Assembly (NCBI GenBank): GCA_015655355.1 | Contig: JAATFG010000087.1 | Span: 1-36,490 of the forward strand | Source: Lysobacterales bacterium | GTDB taxonomy: Bacteria > Pseudomonadota > Gammaproteobacteria > Xanthomonadales > Xanthomonadaceae | Direction of reading: 5' to 3' | DNA length: 36,490 nucleotides | Shown: positions 26,901-35,900 of the stretch, one piece after another | Layout: each line of letters opens with the position of its first letter | How positions within the stretch are numbered: position 1 is the stretch's first letter | Notes under the pieces: model-generated | Seen by the model: the letters and a program-made list of their open reading frames with translations, nothing else | Databases searched by the model: none | Told to the model about the DNA's origin: nothing | Position numbers and translations under genes: made by a program

Positions 26901-27155
26901 CGCGCCTCGTACAACCGCCGCGGCGAAGTGGTCGATGGCCTGATCAACGGCCTGAACGTCTACGAAGAGCCGTACCAGCAGATCGACGTCAACGCGGCGT
27001 ACAACTTCACCGACGCGTTCAGCATGACCGCCTCGGTGCTGAACCTGACCAAGGAAGAGACGCGCTCGTACCTGGGCAACGACACCAAGGACCGCTTCTA
27101 CTCCAACAGCTACGCCGGCCGCATCGCGTACCTGGGCCTGACTTACAAGTTCTGA
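23943..27155 (+). CDS. TonB-dependent outer-membrane receptor (Xanthomonas/Caulobacter type)
   Basis: A 1070-aa outer-membrane transporter. The signal peptide (LSTAITVALVAVAALPVSGFA) is followed by an Ala/Thr-rich spacer, a TonB-box-like DTVTVTGYRYS, and a plug domain (~70-190) with DVSKFPDKNVADALQRVPGV, VSVRGLSSELTLTELNG and EGGIGGTVILHTRKPLE. The large beta-barrel ends in the aromatic terminus YLGLTYKF. Length and motifs match the TonB-Xanth-Caul subfamily, commonly linked to uptake of plant or animal glycans. AGGAGAGAGG precedes the ATG at 23943. Two operator-like palindromes lie in the 224-nt gap upstream. Neighbouring glycosidases suggest mannose-containing oligosaccharides as cargo (inference). 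No SusD-like partner is present, as expected for Proteobacteria. Confidence 0.94.
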   Translation: MKQACTRNTLSTAITVALVAVAALPVSGFARQTAATPADAQAPTAQSATSATSGNAATDLDTVTVTGYRYSIEKSLDQKRDANAIVDVVTAEDVSKFPDKNVADALQRVPGVIVSRDGGEGKNVSVRGLSSELTLTELNGNYIATAESNGDPTRSFNYTLLPSNMLSSAELFKTPEARIDEGGIGGTVILHTRKPLEMESNTGYVTAEGTWADTTHKTDGQYSGSYAWHDKDDRFGFFVGYSDQKRTTRTLGASTENWQWYGDDYDAHPATDVNGKPSGMNSYWWGESGFYDQSGNYYSNFMMPTSVNLDVKEEDRERKGGQATFQFKPTDNLTLTANYFRFDLSQNSQTNTLKIPEWNLARYSGDGNWPGGRMLDGLSFDPSGTIVTGANYGAHPGKTYYCDGYSAGQGGLANTGGFGADDCTIPTPQITGSYNIEKAKSQTFDLEAEWHGETVDADIKAGRTWASGGPSLQFSMPIKPRKQTGTINNPDGSTTPIYTLGNYASAWNLAGTPTMAFSPELMANLKNGIEEIDLGSTGSSWTRNTTQQKYAQIDTTWHTDLGILDSLQFGLKYRDGGIHRNTGNSYWACPGTDPGDYDNRYWNGQCNDLATQFSPDFIHSLGNLAGGIDASAFPAINYPAYIAYLNKTYGPMQTRVEPNFVYNVDEKIYATYLQANFRTDRLRGNVGVRLVSTQQHADSTDQIDYYNDYFYDGADGNPLACAQGDGMPTGAPDGSYCGSEHYWRLPDSQTNPGSGHRSSYVVSALDRTYTDVLPSFNLAYDLTDDLLLRAAASKVVSRPSYADIAAPGNLSYYSQEYINDRRLTGGADEQGWYGSGSNKNLEPYKADQYDLGLEWYFHPGSVVGLDLFRKNVSNFAVPVIQDVTMRIDASKIEFNGVPVDVQNPVTVQNYSTQAGGRDGVSQGIELYAQHTLDFGLGFQLNYTYNDTNEAAITLEDGTKIGKSPLVGSARNQENFTVFYENRKLLLRASYNRRGEVVDGLINGLNVYEEPYQQIDVNAAYNFTDAFSMTASVLNLTKEETRSYLGNDTKDRFYSNSYAGRIAYLGLTYKF

Positions 27156-27166
27156 CGTCGTCCCGC

Positions 27167-27197
27167 ATCCCCCGCGCCATGTGGCGCGGGGGATTTC
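27167..27197 (+). terminator. Terminator-like hairpin after the TonB receptor gene
   Basis: ATCCCCCGCGCC (27167-27178), loop ATGT, then GGCGCGGGGGAT (27183-27194): a perfect 12-bp, very GC-rich stem starting 11 nt after the receptor stop. It is followed only by TTCTCC, so the U-tract is short. Termination may be partial, letting some transcription continue into the halogenase-glycosidase genes. Confidence 0.6.
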
Positions 27198-27202
27198 TCC
27201 GA

Positions 27203-27323
27203 CCAACGCGAAGGATCGCGTTGGGAGTGTGCTCGCCGCGTCGCCCTCTCTCCCTCCGACGCGTGATCCTCCCCGTCGCGACCACGTTGTCGCCGATGCC
27301 CGCGGCGAGCACACTCCCAACGC
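27203..27323. repeat. REP-like palindromic element with 23-bp perfect inverted repeat
   Basis: Positions 27218-27240 and 27301-27323 are perfect inverted repeats of 23 bp separated by 60 bp. The left arm can also pair locally: CCAACGCG at 27203-27210 with CGCGTTGG at 27217-27224, loop AAGGAT, giving mutually exclusive folds. The element fills the gap between the receptor and the halogenase and ends 2 bp before an in-frame ATG (27325). It resembles the bipartite extragenic palindromic repeats common in gamma-proteobacteria; no second copy was found in this window. Confidence 0.7.
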
Positions 27324-27342
27324 CATGCCAAAGGAACCGTCC

Positions 27343-28869
27343 GTGAGCGACAGCGACAACCGGATCCGCAGCGTCGTCATCGTCGGCGGCGGCAGCGCCG
27401 GCTGGATGGCGGCCGCGGCGCTGGCCACCTACCTGGGCAAGGGCGCTGCGATTCGTTTGATCGAATCCGGGGAAATCGGCATCGTCGGCGTGGGCGAAGC
27501 CAGCGTGCCGCACATCCGCCTGTTCAACGGGCAACTGCTCGGCATCGACGAAACCGAGTTCGTCCAGCGCACCCAGGGCACGATCAAGCTCGGCATCCAG
27601 TTCCGCGACTGGGGCCGCCTCGGCGACAGCTACGTCCACGGCTTCGGCACCCTCGGCCGCTCGCTCGGGCCGCTGCCGTTCCACCAGTTCTGGCTGAAGC
27701 TGTTCCTGCAGGGACGCGCTTCCGCCATCGGCGACTATTCGCTGCAAACGGTGATGGCGCCGCAAAACAAGTTCGTCGCCCGCCAACGCGACGCGCCCGC
27801 CGGCGCGCCGCTGGCCGACATCGCCTACGCCTACCACTTCGACGCCAGCCTGTACGCGCGCTACCTGCGCGAAGTGTCGGAGAAGCGCGGCGTCAAGCGC
27901 ACCGAAGGCAAGGTCGTCGGCGTCAACCAGCGCGGCGAAGACGGCTTCGTCGAATCGGTGACGATGGAAAGCGGCGAAGTGATCGAAGGCGAACTGTTCA
28001 TCGACTGCTCCGGCTTCCGCGGCCTGCTGATCGAACAGGCGCTGAAAACCGGCTACATCGACTGGACCCGCTGGCTGCCGTGCAACCGCGCGGTGGCGCT
28101 GTCCAGCGAAAGCGGCGACGGCCCGTTGACGCCATACACCCGTGCGACCGCACGCAGCGCCGGCTGGCAGTGGCGCATTCCGCTGCAACACCGCATCGGC
28201 ACCGGCTACGTGTATTCGAGCGAATACCTGAGAGACGATGAAGCGGCGGCGACGCTGCTGGCCAATCTCGACGGCAAGGCGCTGACCGATCCGCTGCAAC
28301 TGCGCTTCACCACCGGCATGCGCCGGAAGTTCTGGAACAAGAATGTCGTCGCATTGGGGCTGGCCAGCGGCTTCCTCGAACCGCTGGAATCGACCAGCAT
28401 CTATCTGGCGCAATCGAGCATCGGCCGCCTGCTCAGCCTGTTCCCCAAGCGCGACTTCAGCCCGCTGCTGAGCGAACGCTACAACCGCGAATCCGCGTTC
28501 GAGTACGAGCGCGTGCGCGATTTCCTGATCCTGCACTACCACGCCACCGATCGCGACGACACGCCGTTCTGGGATTACTGCCGCACCATGTCGATCCCCG
28601 ATTCGCTGCACGAAGCGCTGGAACTGTTCCGCCACGACGGCCGCTACTTCCGCAACGGCGAGGATTTCTTCGCCCTGCCGAACTGGGTGCAGGTGATGCT
28701 GGGCCAGCGCATCGTGCCGCGCGGCTACCACCCGATCGTCGATGAAATGCCGGAGGACAGGCTGGTCGAACACGTCGAAGGCGTGCGCCGCATGCTGGCC
28801 GGCTACGTCGATGCGATGCCGACGCACCAGGCCTTCATCGATGCGCACTGGAAAGCACAGGCCCCCTGA
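27343..28869 (+). CDS. Flavin-dependent tryptophan-halogenase family protein (TonB-receptor-associated type)
   Basis: A 508-aa FAD-dependent enzyme without a signal peptide. Halogenase hallmarks are present: the FAD-binding GGGSAGWMAA near the N-terminus, WQWRIP (W275-P280, the WxWxIP motif that blocks monooxygenase chemistry), a lysine in GTIKLGIQF (K82, equivalent to the catalytic Lys79 of PrnA) and a glutamate in SGFLEPLEST (E346, as in PrnA). The natural substrate is unknown; related enzymes (BrvH and Xanthomonas homologues) halogenate indoles in vitro and occur beside TonB receptors. Its place between receptor and beta-mannosidase genes is unexplained. GTG at 27343 was chosen because AAAGGA lies 7 nt upstream; an in-frame ATG at 27325 abuts the repeat and has no ribosome-binding site. 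The beta-mannosidase starts 3 nt after the stop. Confidence 0.92.
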   Translation: MSDSDNRIRSVVIVGGGSAGWMAAAALATYLGKGAAIRLIESGEIGIVGVGEASVPHIRLFNGQLLGIDETEFVQRTQGTIKLGIQFRDWGRLGDSYVHGFGTLGRSLGPLPFHQFWLKLFLQGRASAIGDYSLQTVMAPQNKFVARQRDAPAGAPLADIAYAYHFDASLYARYLREVSEKRGVKRTEGKVVGVNQRGEDGFVESVTMESGEVIEGELFIDCSGFRGLLIEQALKTGYIDWTRWLPCNRAVALSSESGDGPLTPYTRATARSAGWQWRIPLQHRIGTGYVYSSEYLRDDEAAATLLANLDGKALTDPLQLRFTTGMRRKFWNKNVVALGLASGFLEPLESTSIYLAQSSIGRLLSLFPKRDFSPLLSERYNRESAFEYERVRDFLILHYHATDRDDTPFWDYCRTMSIPDSLHEALELFRHDGRYFRNGEDFFALPNWVQVMLGQRIVPRGYHPIVDEMPEDRLVEHVEGVRRMLAGYVDAMPTHQAFIDAHWKAQAP

Positions 28870-28872
28870 ACC

Positions 28873-31569
28873 ATGACGACGATCGGTTTGCATGAATTCC
28901 CGTCCCGCAACGCATCGCCGTTGCGCTTGCTGTCGGGCTTGTGCCTGCTGCTGTTCGCTGCCGCCACCTTCGCCGCCGAACCGCTGACGACGCCGCTCGA
29001 CCACGGCTGGCAATTCCGCCTGCAACCGGATGACGCGCAAGCGCCCGCGCATGCCGACGCCGCGCAATGGCACGCCGCCACGGTGCCCGGCACCGTGCAC
29101 ACCGACCTGCTTGCAAACAAGTTCATCCCCGACCCCTACGTCGGCGCGGCGGAAGCCGGCCTGCAATGGATCGGCCTGGCGAACTGGGAATACCGCACCA
29201 CCTTCGACGCGCCGCGCGAAGCCTTGCAGGACGCGCGCAGCGACCTGGTGTTCGGCGGCCTCGACACTTTCGCCGAAGTCTGGCTCAACGGTGAAAAACT
29301 GCTCGATGCGAACAACGCCTTCCGCACCTGGCGCGTGCCGGTGCAGGGCAAGCTGCACGCGCACGGCAACGAATTGCGCGTAGTGTTCCATTCACCCATC
29401 ACAATGCTACTGCCGCAGGTGCAGGCGATGCCGCACAAACTCGGCGGCAATTTCCCCTCGCCCTACGGCGACGAACCGCGCGACGCGATGACCGCCAACT
29501 TCGCACGCAAGCCCGGTTACCACTACGGCTGGGACTGGGGGCCGCGCTACGTCACCGCCGGCCTGTGGAAACCGGTAAGGCTGGAAAGCTGGAACGACCT
29601 GCGCATCGACGACCTGCAACTGCGCCAGGACGAGGTGAGCGAAGCAAGCGCGAACATCACCGCGATTGCCACGCTCGATGCGATGCACGCCGGCGACTAT
29701 CGCCTGCGCCTGTGGCAAACCGCGCCGGATGGCACGCGCACGCGCATCACCCAGCGCGACATCGCCGTCGCCGCAGGCACGAGTAAGGTGTCGGTGCCGA
29801 TGCACATCAACGCGCCGCAGCGCTGGTATCCGAACGGCTATGGTGCGCAGCCCTTGTATCGCTACGAACTGGAACTCGGCGACGCCAGGCAAACGCGCGC
29901 GCGCATCGAACGCCGCACCGGACTGCGCAAGATCGAACTGCACCGCGACCCGGATGCGCAAGGCCGCAGCTTTTACTTCGAGGTCAACGGCATTCCGGTG
30001 TTCGCCAAGGGCGCCGACGTGATCCCGTTCGACATGTTCGCGCCGCGCGTGACCCGGGCGCAGTTGCGCCGCGTGCTGCAATCGGCGCGCGACGCCAACA
30101 TGAATTTCCTGCGCAGTTGGGGCGGCGGTTACTACGAGAGCGACGACTTCTTCGACTTGGCCGACGAACTCGGCCTGCTGGTCTGGCAGGATTTCATGTT
30201 CGGCGGCGGCATGCCGCCGGCCTACGACAACGCGTTCCGCGACAACGTGGTCGCCGAAGCGCGCGAACAGGTGCGGCGCCTGCGCAATCATCCGAGCCTG
30301 GCCTTGTGGTGCGGCAACAACGAGGAAGAGGTCGCGTGGAAATACTGGGGCCAGGCCGATGAGTTGAAAACCGCCGAGCCCGCGTTCGCTCAAAAAGTCT
30401 GGAACGGCTACGTGCAATTGTTTGGCCACGATCTGCGCGAAATCGTCGCGCAGGAAGGCGGCGGCATCGCGTACTGGGCCAGTTCGCCAAGCGATGACCT
30501 CGCCGAAGTCGCCAACACGCCCACCAGCGGCGACATGCATTACTGGGAAGTGTGGGGCAATCCGGCGTATCCGCCGACGAAGTACCTCGAAATCACTCCG
30601 CGCTTCATGTCCGAATACGGCCTTCAAGCATGGCCGTCGCCGCGCACGATCGATGCGTTCGCCATACGCTACGAACAATCGATCGATTCGCCGGTGATCG
30701 AAGCGCACCAGAAATTCCTCGCCGGCAAGGGCAACGAGCGCCTGCTGAAATACGTGCGCATGGAATTCGGCGAACCGAAGGACTTCGGCGATTTCGCCTA
30801 CCTGAGCCAGGCGATGCAGGCCGAGGGCATCGAACTGGCCGCGCTGCACCACCGCGCCAGCCGCCCGTACACGATGGGTTCGCTGTTCTGGCAGCTCAAC
30901 GACGTGTGGCCGGGCGCATCGTGGTCGAGCATCGACTGGTTCGGGCGCTGGAAGGCGCTGCAATTCCATGCGCGGCGTTTCTTCGCGCCGGTCGCGGTGG
31001 CCGCGCTGCGCGATGCGCAAGGCAGGACGCAGGTGAGCCTGCTCAACGACCGCACCCGGGCCCTGCGCGGCGAACTGCATCTGCAAGTACTGACGCTGGA
31101 CGGAAAAATCCTGCGCGACGAACGCCAGCTGGTCGAACTGCCGGCATTGTCGGCAACGAAGTTCGCCGACTACGCCGATGCCGATCTGCTCGGCAAGGTC
31201 GATCCGTCGCGCACCGTCGCGACATTCGATCTGCGCGTCGAAAGCGAAGCGCCCACGCGCGGCATCGTGTATTTCAGGCCAGCGAAGGAAATCGCGTGGC
31301 CCGATCCGAACCTGCGCACCGAATTGCGCCGCGACGGCGACGGCTATGCGCTCGACCTGCACGCGGACAAGCTCGTGCGCGCGCTGTGGATCGACTTCGG
31401 CGACAACGACGCCGAACTTTCCGACAATGCGCTGAGCCTGCTGCCGGGCGAAAGCGTTTCCCTGCACGTGGCCTCGAATGCCGGCCTCGAGACGCTGCGC
31501 CAGTCGCTGCACCTGCGTTCGCTGGCCGATGCGGTGCACGCCGATCCCGTTTCCCCTCAACCGAAGTGA
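28873..31569 (+). CDS. Secreted GH2 beta-mannosidase
   Basis: An 898-aa exo-beta-mannosidase that removes terminal beta-mannose, as in the Man-beta1,4-GlcNAc core of N-glycans or in manno-oligosaccharides. A signal peptide (LRLLSGLCLLLFAAATFAAEP) is followed by the sugar-binding jelly-roll domain (GWQFRLQP, NWEYRTTF, WLNGEKLLDANNAFR, YGWDWGPR). Immunoglobulin-like domains and the TIM barrel follow, with ADVIPFDMFAPR, FLRSWGGGYYESDDFFDLADELGL, the acid/base E484 in CGNNEEE and the nucleophile E581 in RFMSEYGLQAWPS. These motifs are specific to GH2 beta-mannosidases as opposed to beta-galactosidases. It starts 3 nt after the halogenase stop and is followed after 5 nt by the isomerase gene, so the three genes form a tight operon. 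Confidence 0.95.
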   Translation: MTTIGLHEFPSRNASPLRLLSGLCLLLFAAATFAAEPLTTPLDHGWQFRLQPDDAQAPAHADAAQWHAATVPGTVHTDLLANKFIPDPYVGAAEAGLQWIGLANWEYRTTFDAPREALQDARSDLVFGGLDTFAEVWLNGEKLLDANNAFRTWRVPVQGKLHAHGNELRVVFHSPITMLLPQVQAMPHKLGGNFPSPYGDEPRDAMTANFARKPGYHYGWDWGPRYVTAGLWKPVRLESWNDLRIDDLQLRQDEVSEASANITAIATLDAMHAGDYRLRLWQTAPDGTRTRITQRDIAVAAGTSKVSVPMHINAPQRWYPNGYGAQPLYRYELELGDARQTRARIERRTGLRKIELHRDPDAQGRSFYFEVNGIPVFAKGADVIPFDMFAPRVTRAQLRRVLQSARDANMNFLRSWGGGYYESDDFFDLADELGLLVWQDFMFGGGMPPAYDNAFRDNVVAEAREQVRRLRNHPSLALWCGNNEEEVAWKYWGQADELKTAEPAFAQKVWNGYVQLFGHDLREIVAQEGGGIAYWASSPSDDLAEVANTPTSGDMHYWEVWGNPAYPPTKYLEITPRFMSEYGLQAWPSPRTIDAFAIRYEQSIDSPVIEAHQKFLAGKGNERLLKYVRMEFGEPKDFGDFAYLSQAMQAEGIELAALHHRASRPYTMGSLFWQLNDVWPGASWSSIDWFGRWKALQFHARRFFAPVAVAALRDAQGRTQVSLLNDRTRALRGELHLQVLTLDGKILRDERQLVELPALSATKFADYADADLLGKVDPSRTVATFDLRVESEAPTRGIVYFRPAKEIAWPDPNLRTELRRDGDGYALDLHADKLVRALWIDFGDNDAELSDNALSLLPGESVSLHVASNAGLETLRQSLHLRSLADAVHADPVSPQPK

Positions 31570-31574
31570 TTGCA

Positions 31575-32849
31575 ATGAACCAACCGATTCCCGCGCACGA
31601 CAGCTTCCGCAGCGAAGCCTTCCTGCGCGACCACATCCGCCGCACGATGGCGTTCTACCATCCGCACTGCATCGATCCGGCCGGCGGCTTCTTCCACTAT
31701 TTCAAGGACGACGGCCGCGTCTACGACGCTTCGCACCGGCACCTGGTCAGCAGCACGCGCTTCGTCTTCAATTACGCGATGGCCGCCAACGAATTCGGCG
31801 GCGAAGATCCGGCCTTGCACGACGAATACCTCAAGGCCGCGCGCCACGGCCTCGCCTTCCTGCGCGACAAGCACCACGACCCGCAAAGCGGCGGTTACTT
31901 CTGGACGCTGCGCGACGGCCAGCCTGAAGATGCGACGCAGCACTGCTACGGCGGCGCCTTCGTGCTGCTGGCGTATTCGGTCGCGGTGAAAGCCGGCATC
32001 GACGAAGCCAAGCCGTGGATGGACGAGCAATGGAACCTGTTGCAGCAACGCTTCTGGGACGAAGCCGCCGGCCTGTACAAGGACGAGGCCGACCGCGACT
32101 GGCACTTCAGCGCCTACCGCGGCCAGAACGCGAACATGCACATGTGCGAAGCGATGCTCGCCGCGTACGAAGCCAGCCACGACGCGCGCTACCTCGACCG
32201 TGCCCTGCTGCTCGCCAACAACATGACCCGCCGCCAGGCCGCGCAATGCGACGGTCTGGTATGGGAGCACTACGACGTCAACTGGAACGTCGACACCGAC
32301 TATCACCGCGACGACCCGAAGCACCTGTTCCGCCCGTGGGGTTTCCAGCCCGGCCACCAGACCGAGTGGGCCAAGCTGCTGCTGATCCTCGATGGCCACC
32401 TGCGCGACGCCGGCCGTGCCGCCGATTGGCCGGTGCCGAAGGCGCGCGAACTGTTCGACCGCTCGGTCGCGGCGGCATGGGACAGCGGATTCGGCGGCCT
32501 CGTGTACGGCTTCGCGCCCGAAGCGCTGCGCAAGGACGTCGAAGGCCCATCGCTGCCCGATGGCAAGAACTTCATCTGCGACGGCGACAAGTATTTCTGG
32601 GTGCAGGCCGAATCCATCGCCACCGCCGCGCGCCTGGGCGCCGCTGCCGGCGAAGCGTATTGGGCGTGGTACGACAGGCTGTGGGATTACGCCTGGAACC
32701 ACATGATCGACCACGAATACGGCGCGTGGTATCGCATCCTCGACCGCGAGAACCGCAAGTACGACGACGAGAAAAGCCCCGCCGGAAAAACCGACTACCA
32801 CACCATGGGCGCCTGCCACGACGTGTTGGCGGTGTTGCGCCGAGGTTGA
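31575..32849 (+). CDS. AGE-family sugar isomerase/epimerase, probable D-mannose isomerase
   Basis: A 424-aa cytosolic (alpha/alpha)6-barrel enzyme of the N-acylglucosamine 2-epimerase superfamily. Recognisable segments are DPAGGFFHYFKDDGRVYD, HLVSSTRFVFNYAMA, NANMHMCEAMLAAYEA, FQPGHQTEWAKLLL (H261) and TDYHTMGACHDVLAVL (H409, H415). The two histidine regions correspond to the catalytic His pair of YihS and mannose isomerases. In this context the likely reaction is D-mannose to D-fructose, feeding the fructokinase at 22723. Cellobiose or mannobiose 2-epimerase and GlcNAc 2-epimerase are alternatives that cannot be excluded without phylogeny. No signal peptide is seen. The gene is 5 nt from the beta-mannosidase and 105 nt from the following GH92 gene. 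Confidence 0.88.
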   Translation: MNQPIPAHDSFRSEAFLRDHIRRTMAFYHPHCIDPAGGFFHYFKDDGRVYDASHRHLVSSTRFVFNYAMAANEFGGEDPALHDEYLKAARHGLAFLRDKHHDPQSGGYFWTLRDGQPEDATQHCYGGAFVLLAYSVAVKAGIDEAKPWMDEQWNLLQQRFWDEAAGLYKDEADRDWHFSAYRGQNANMHMCEAMLAAYEASHDARYLDRALLLANNMTRRQAAQCDGLVWEHYDVNWNVDTDYHRDDPKHLFRPWGFQPGHQTEWAKLLLILDGHLRDAGRAADWPVPKARELFDRSVAAAWDSGFGGLVYGFAPEALRKDVEGPSLPDGKNFICDGDKYFWVQAESIATAARLGAAAGEAYWAWYDRLWDYAWNHMIDHEYGAWYRILDRENRKYDDEKSPAGKTDYHTMGACHDVLAVLRRG

Positions 32850-32954
32850 GGTTTTGCGTGCGCGTGATGCCACCCGCACGCGGTGTTCTCCGTTCTTCCG
32901 GCGCGGACAACCGCCGCGCCGTTCCCGTTTCAGCCTGACAGCGAATCCGCCGCC

Positions 32955-35900
32955 ATGATCTCCATCTCTTCTTCCCGCCTGCGCTGGCAGTTCGTGGCCA
33001 GCACCGTTCTCGCCGCCGCATTGACCGGTTGTGCCACCCGGCCTCGTGCAGCCGAGCCGACACCGGCATCGCCCGCATCGGCGAAGGCGTTGTTCTGGTC
33101 GTCCTTCGAAGCCGGTGAGCCGCAACCGAACCAAGACCGGGGTGCGAACGCTCTGGCCGTCCACGCCTCCGACGGCCCCGATTCCGCCTACACGGCCAAG
33201 ACGCTCGTCGGATTCACCGGCGTGCATTCGCTGGAATACGGCGGGAAACTCGCCGACGGCGACAACGGCTACGTGTCGCGCGAACTGTTCGACGTCTCCA
33301 TCCCGGTGACCGCCGCGACCGAGCTATCCTACCAGGTCTTCCCGCAGTTCATCGATGGCGACCTGCGTTATCCGAGCACCTTCGTCGCCATCGATCTGCA
33401 TTTTACCGATGGCACCCGGCTGTCCGAACTCGGCGCGCGCGACCAGCACGGCTTCATCCTGTCGCCGCGCGGGCAAGGCGAATCGAAGACGCTGTACGCG
33501 CGGCAGTGGAACCACGTGCAGTCGCGCATCGGCGAGGTGGCCGCGGGCAAGACCATCGACCGGATTTCGCTCGGTTATCAGGCGCCGTTCGGCGCCGCCG
33601 ATTTCCGTGGTTGGCTGGACGACATCCGCATCGACAACGTGCCGGTTGCCGCCGCGTCGAAGCATCCCAGAGACTACGTGCTGACCACGCGCGGCACCAA
33701 CTCCAGCGATTCCTTCTCGCGCGGCAACAACATTCCCGCCACGGCGATGCCGCACGGCTTCAATTTCTGGGCGCCGGCCACCAATGCCGGCTCGCTGAGC
33801 TGGTATTACGAATACGCCCGGGGCAACGACGCGCGGAACCTGCCGCGCCTGCAAGCGCTGACGCTGAGCCACGAACCCAGCCCGTGGATGGGCGACCGCC
33901 AGACGTTCCAGGTCATGCCGTCGCTGGCCGGCGGCGTGCCCGCCGCCAATCGTGCCGACCGCGCCGTGCCGTTCCGCCACGAGAACGAGATCGCGCGCCC
34001 GTACTACTACGGCGTGCGGCTGGACAACGGCATCCATGCGGAAATCGCGCCGACCGACCACGCGGCGATGTTCCGCTTCCGCTTTCCCGGCGACGACGCG
34101 AGCCTGATCTTCGACAACGCCACCGACCAGGGCGGCCTGTTCCTGTCGCCCGCCACCGGCGAACTGACCGGTTACACCGACACGCGCAGCGGCCTGTCCA
34201 ACGGCGCGACGCGCATGTACGTCTACGCCAGGTTCGACCGCCCGGTCAGCGCCAGCGGCAAGCTGGTCGCAACCGACGGCGCGAAAGACGGCAAGCCGCG
34301 CGTCAACGTGCCCGGCTACTTCCGCTTCGACGCCGGCAAGGACCGCACCGTCACCATGCGCATCGCCACCTCGCTGATCAGCGTCGAACAGGCCAAACAC
34401 AACCTCGCGCTCGAAATCGCCGACGATGACAACTTCGACGACGTGCGCGAACGCGCGCAGCGCGCGTGGGACGACAAGCTGGGCGTGATCGAAGTCGAAG
34501 GCGCCAGCGCGGATCAGCTGACCACGCTGTATTCCAACCTGTACCGGCTGTTCCTGTACCCGAATTCGGCGCACGAAAACGCCGGCAGCAACGCCGCGCC
34601 GGCGTGGCGGCACGCGGTGCAGTCTTCGGCCAGCCGGAACATCCCGGCGGGCACGACCGAAACGCAAACCGGCGCGGCGATCGCCGACGGCAAGCTCTAC
34701 GTCAACAACGGTTTCTGGGACACCTACCGCACCGAATGGGCGGCGGATGCGCTGTTCGCGCCGGACGACACCACCGAAATGATCGGCGGCTTCCTGCAAC
34801 ACTACCGCGACGGCGGATGGGTGCCGCGCTGGTCGTCGCCCGGCTACGCCAACCTGATGACCGGCACCAGCGCCGACGCCTCGTTCGCCGATGCTTACGT
34901 GAAGGGCATCGCCGGCATCGACGCAACTGCGGTCTATCAAGCACTGATCAAGGACGCCGCCGTCGCACCGCCGAACGACAACGTCGGCCGCAAGGGCATG
35001 GACGTGGCGCCGTTCATCGGCTACACGCCGAGCTCGGTGAACGAAGGCGTGTCCTGGTCGCTGGAAAACAACATCAACGACTACGCCATCGCGAACATGC
35101 TCGCGGCGATGGCGAAAGATCCCGAACCGCCGTTGCCGCGCAAGCGGCTGGAAGAGGAAAGCGCGTACTACCGCGGCCGTTCGCTCGACTACGTGCACGT
35201 GTTCGATCCGGCGATCGGGTTCTTCCAGGGACGTTCGGTCGATGGCAAATGGAAATCCGGCGCCCACGACTACGACCCCGAAATCTGGAACCACGATGGC
35301 GATTACACCGAAACCGACGGTTGGGGCTTCGCCTTCCTCGCCCCGCATGACGGTCAGGGCCTGGCCAACCTCTACGGCGGTCGCGATGGACTGGCGCGCA
35401 AACTGGACGGCTATTTCGCCACGCCCGAAACCGCGCTGCATCCCGGCGCCTATGGCGACGTGATCCACGAGATGGTCGAAGCGCGCGACGTGCGGCTGGG
35501 GCAGTTGGGCTTCTCCAACCAGGTCGCGCACCACGTGCCGTGGATGTACCTGTACGCCGGGCAGCCGTGGCGCACGCAGGCCATCGTCCGTGACGTGCTG
35601 TCGCGGGTGTTCATCGGCTCGGAGATCGGCCAGGGCTATCCGGGCGACGAGGACAACGGCGAAACCTCGGGCTGGTGGCTGTTCGCCGCGCTGGGCTTCT
35701 ATCCGTTGCAGATGGGCAGCGGCGACCTGGTGATCGGCTCGCCGTTGTTCACCAAGGCCACCGTGCATCTGCGGAACGGACGCACGCTGACGATCCGCGC
35801 GCCGGACAACAGCCGCGACAACGTCTACGTCGCCGGCGTCCGCGTCAACGGCAAGGACTGGAACAGCACCGCGATCCCGCATCGCCTGCTGGCCGAAGGC

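Noticed and set aside
27181..27342. A 54-residue N-terminal extension of the halogenase beginning at a GTG at 27181
   Set aside because: It would translate the hairpin and inverted-repeat element, has no family similarity, and a good ribosome-binding site precedes the GTG at 27343.
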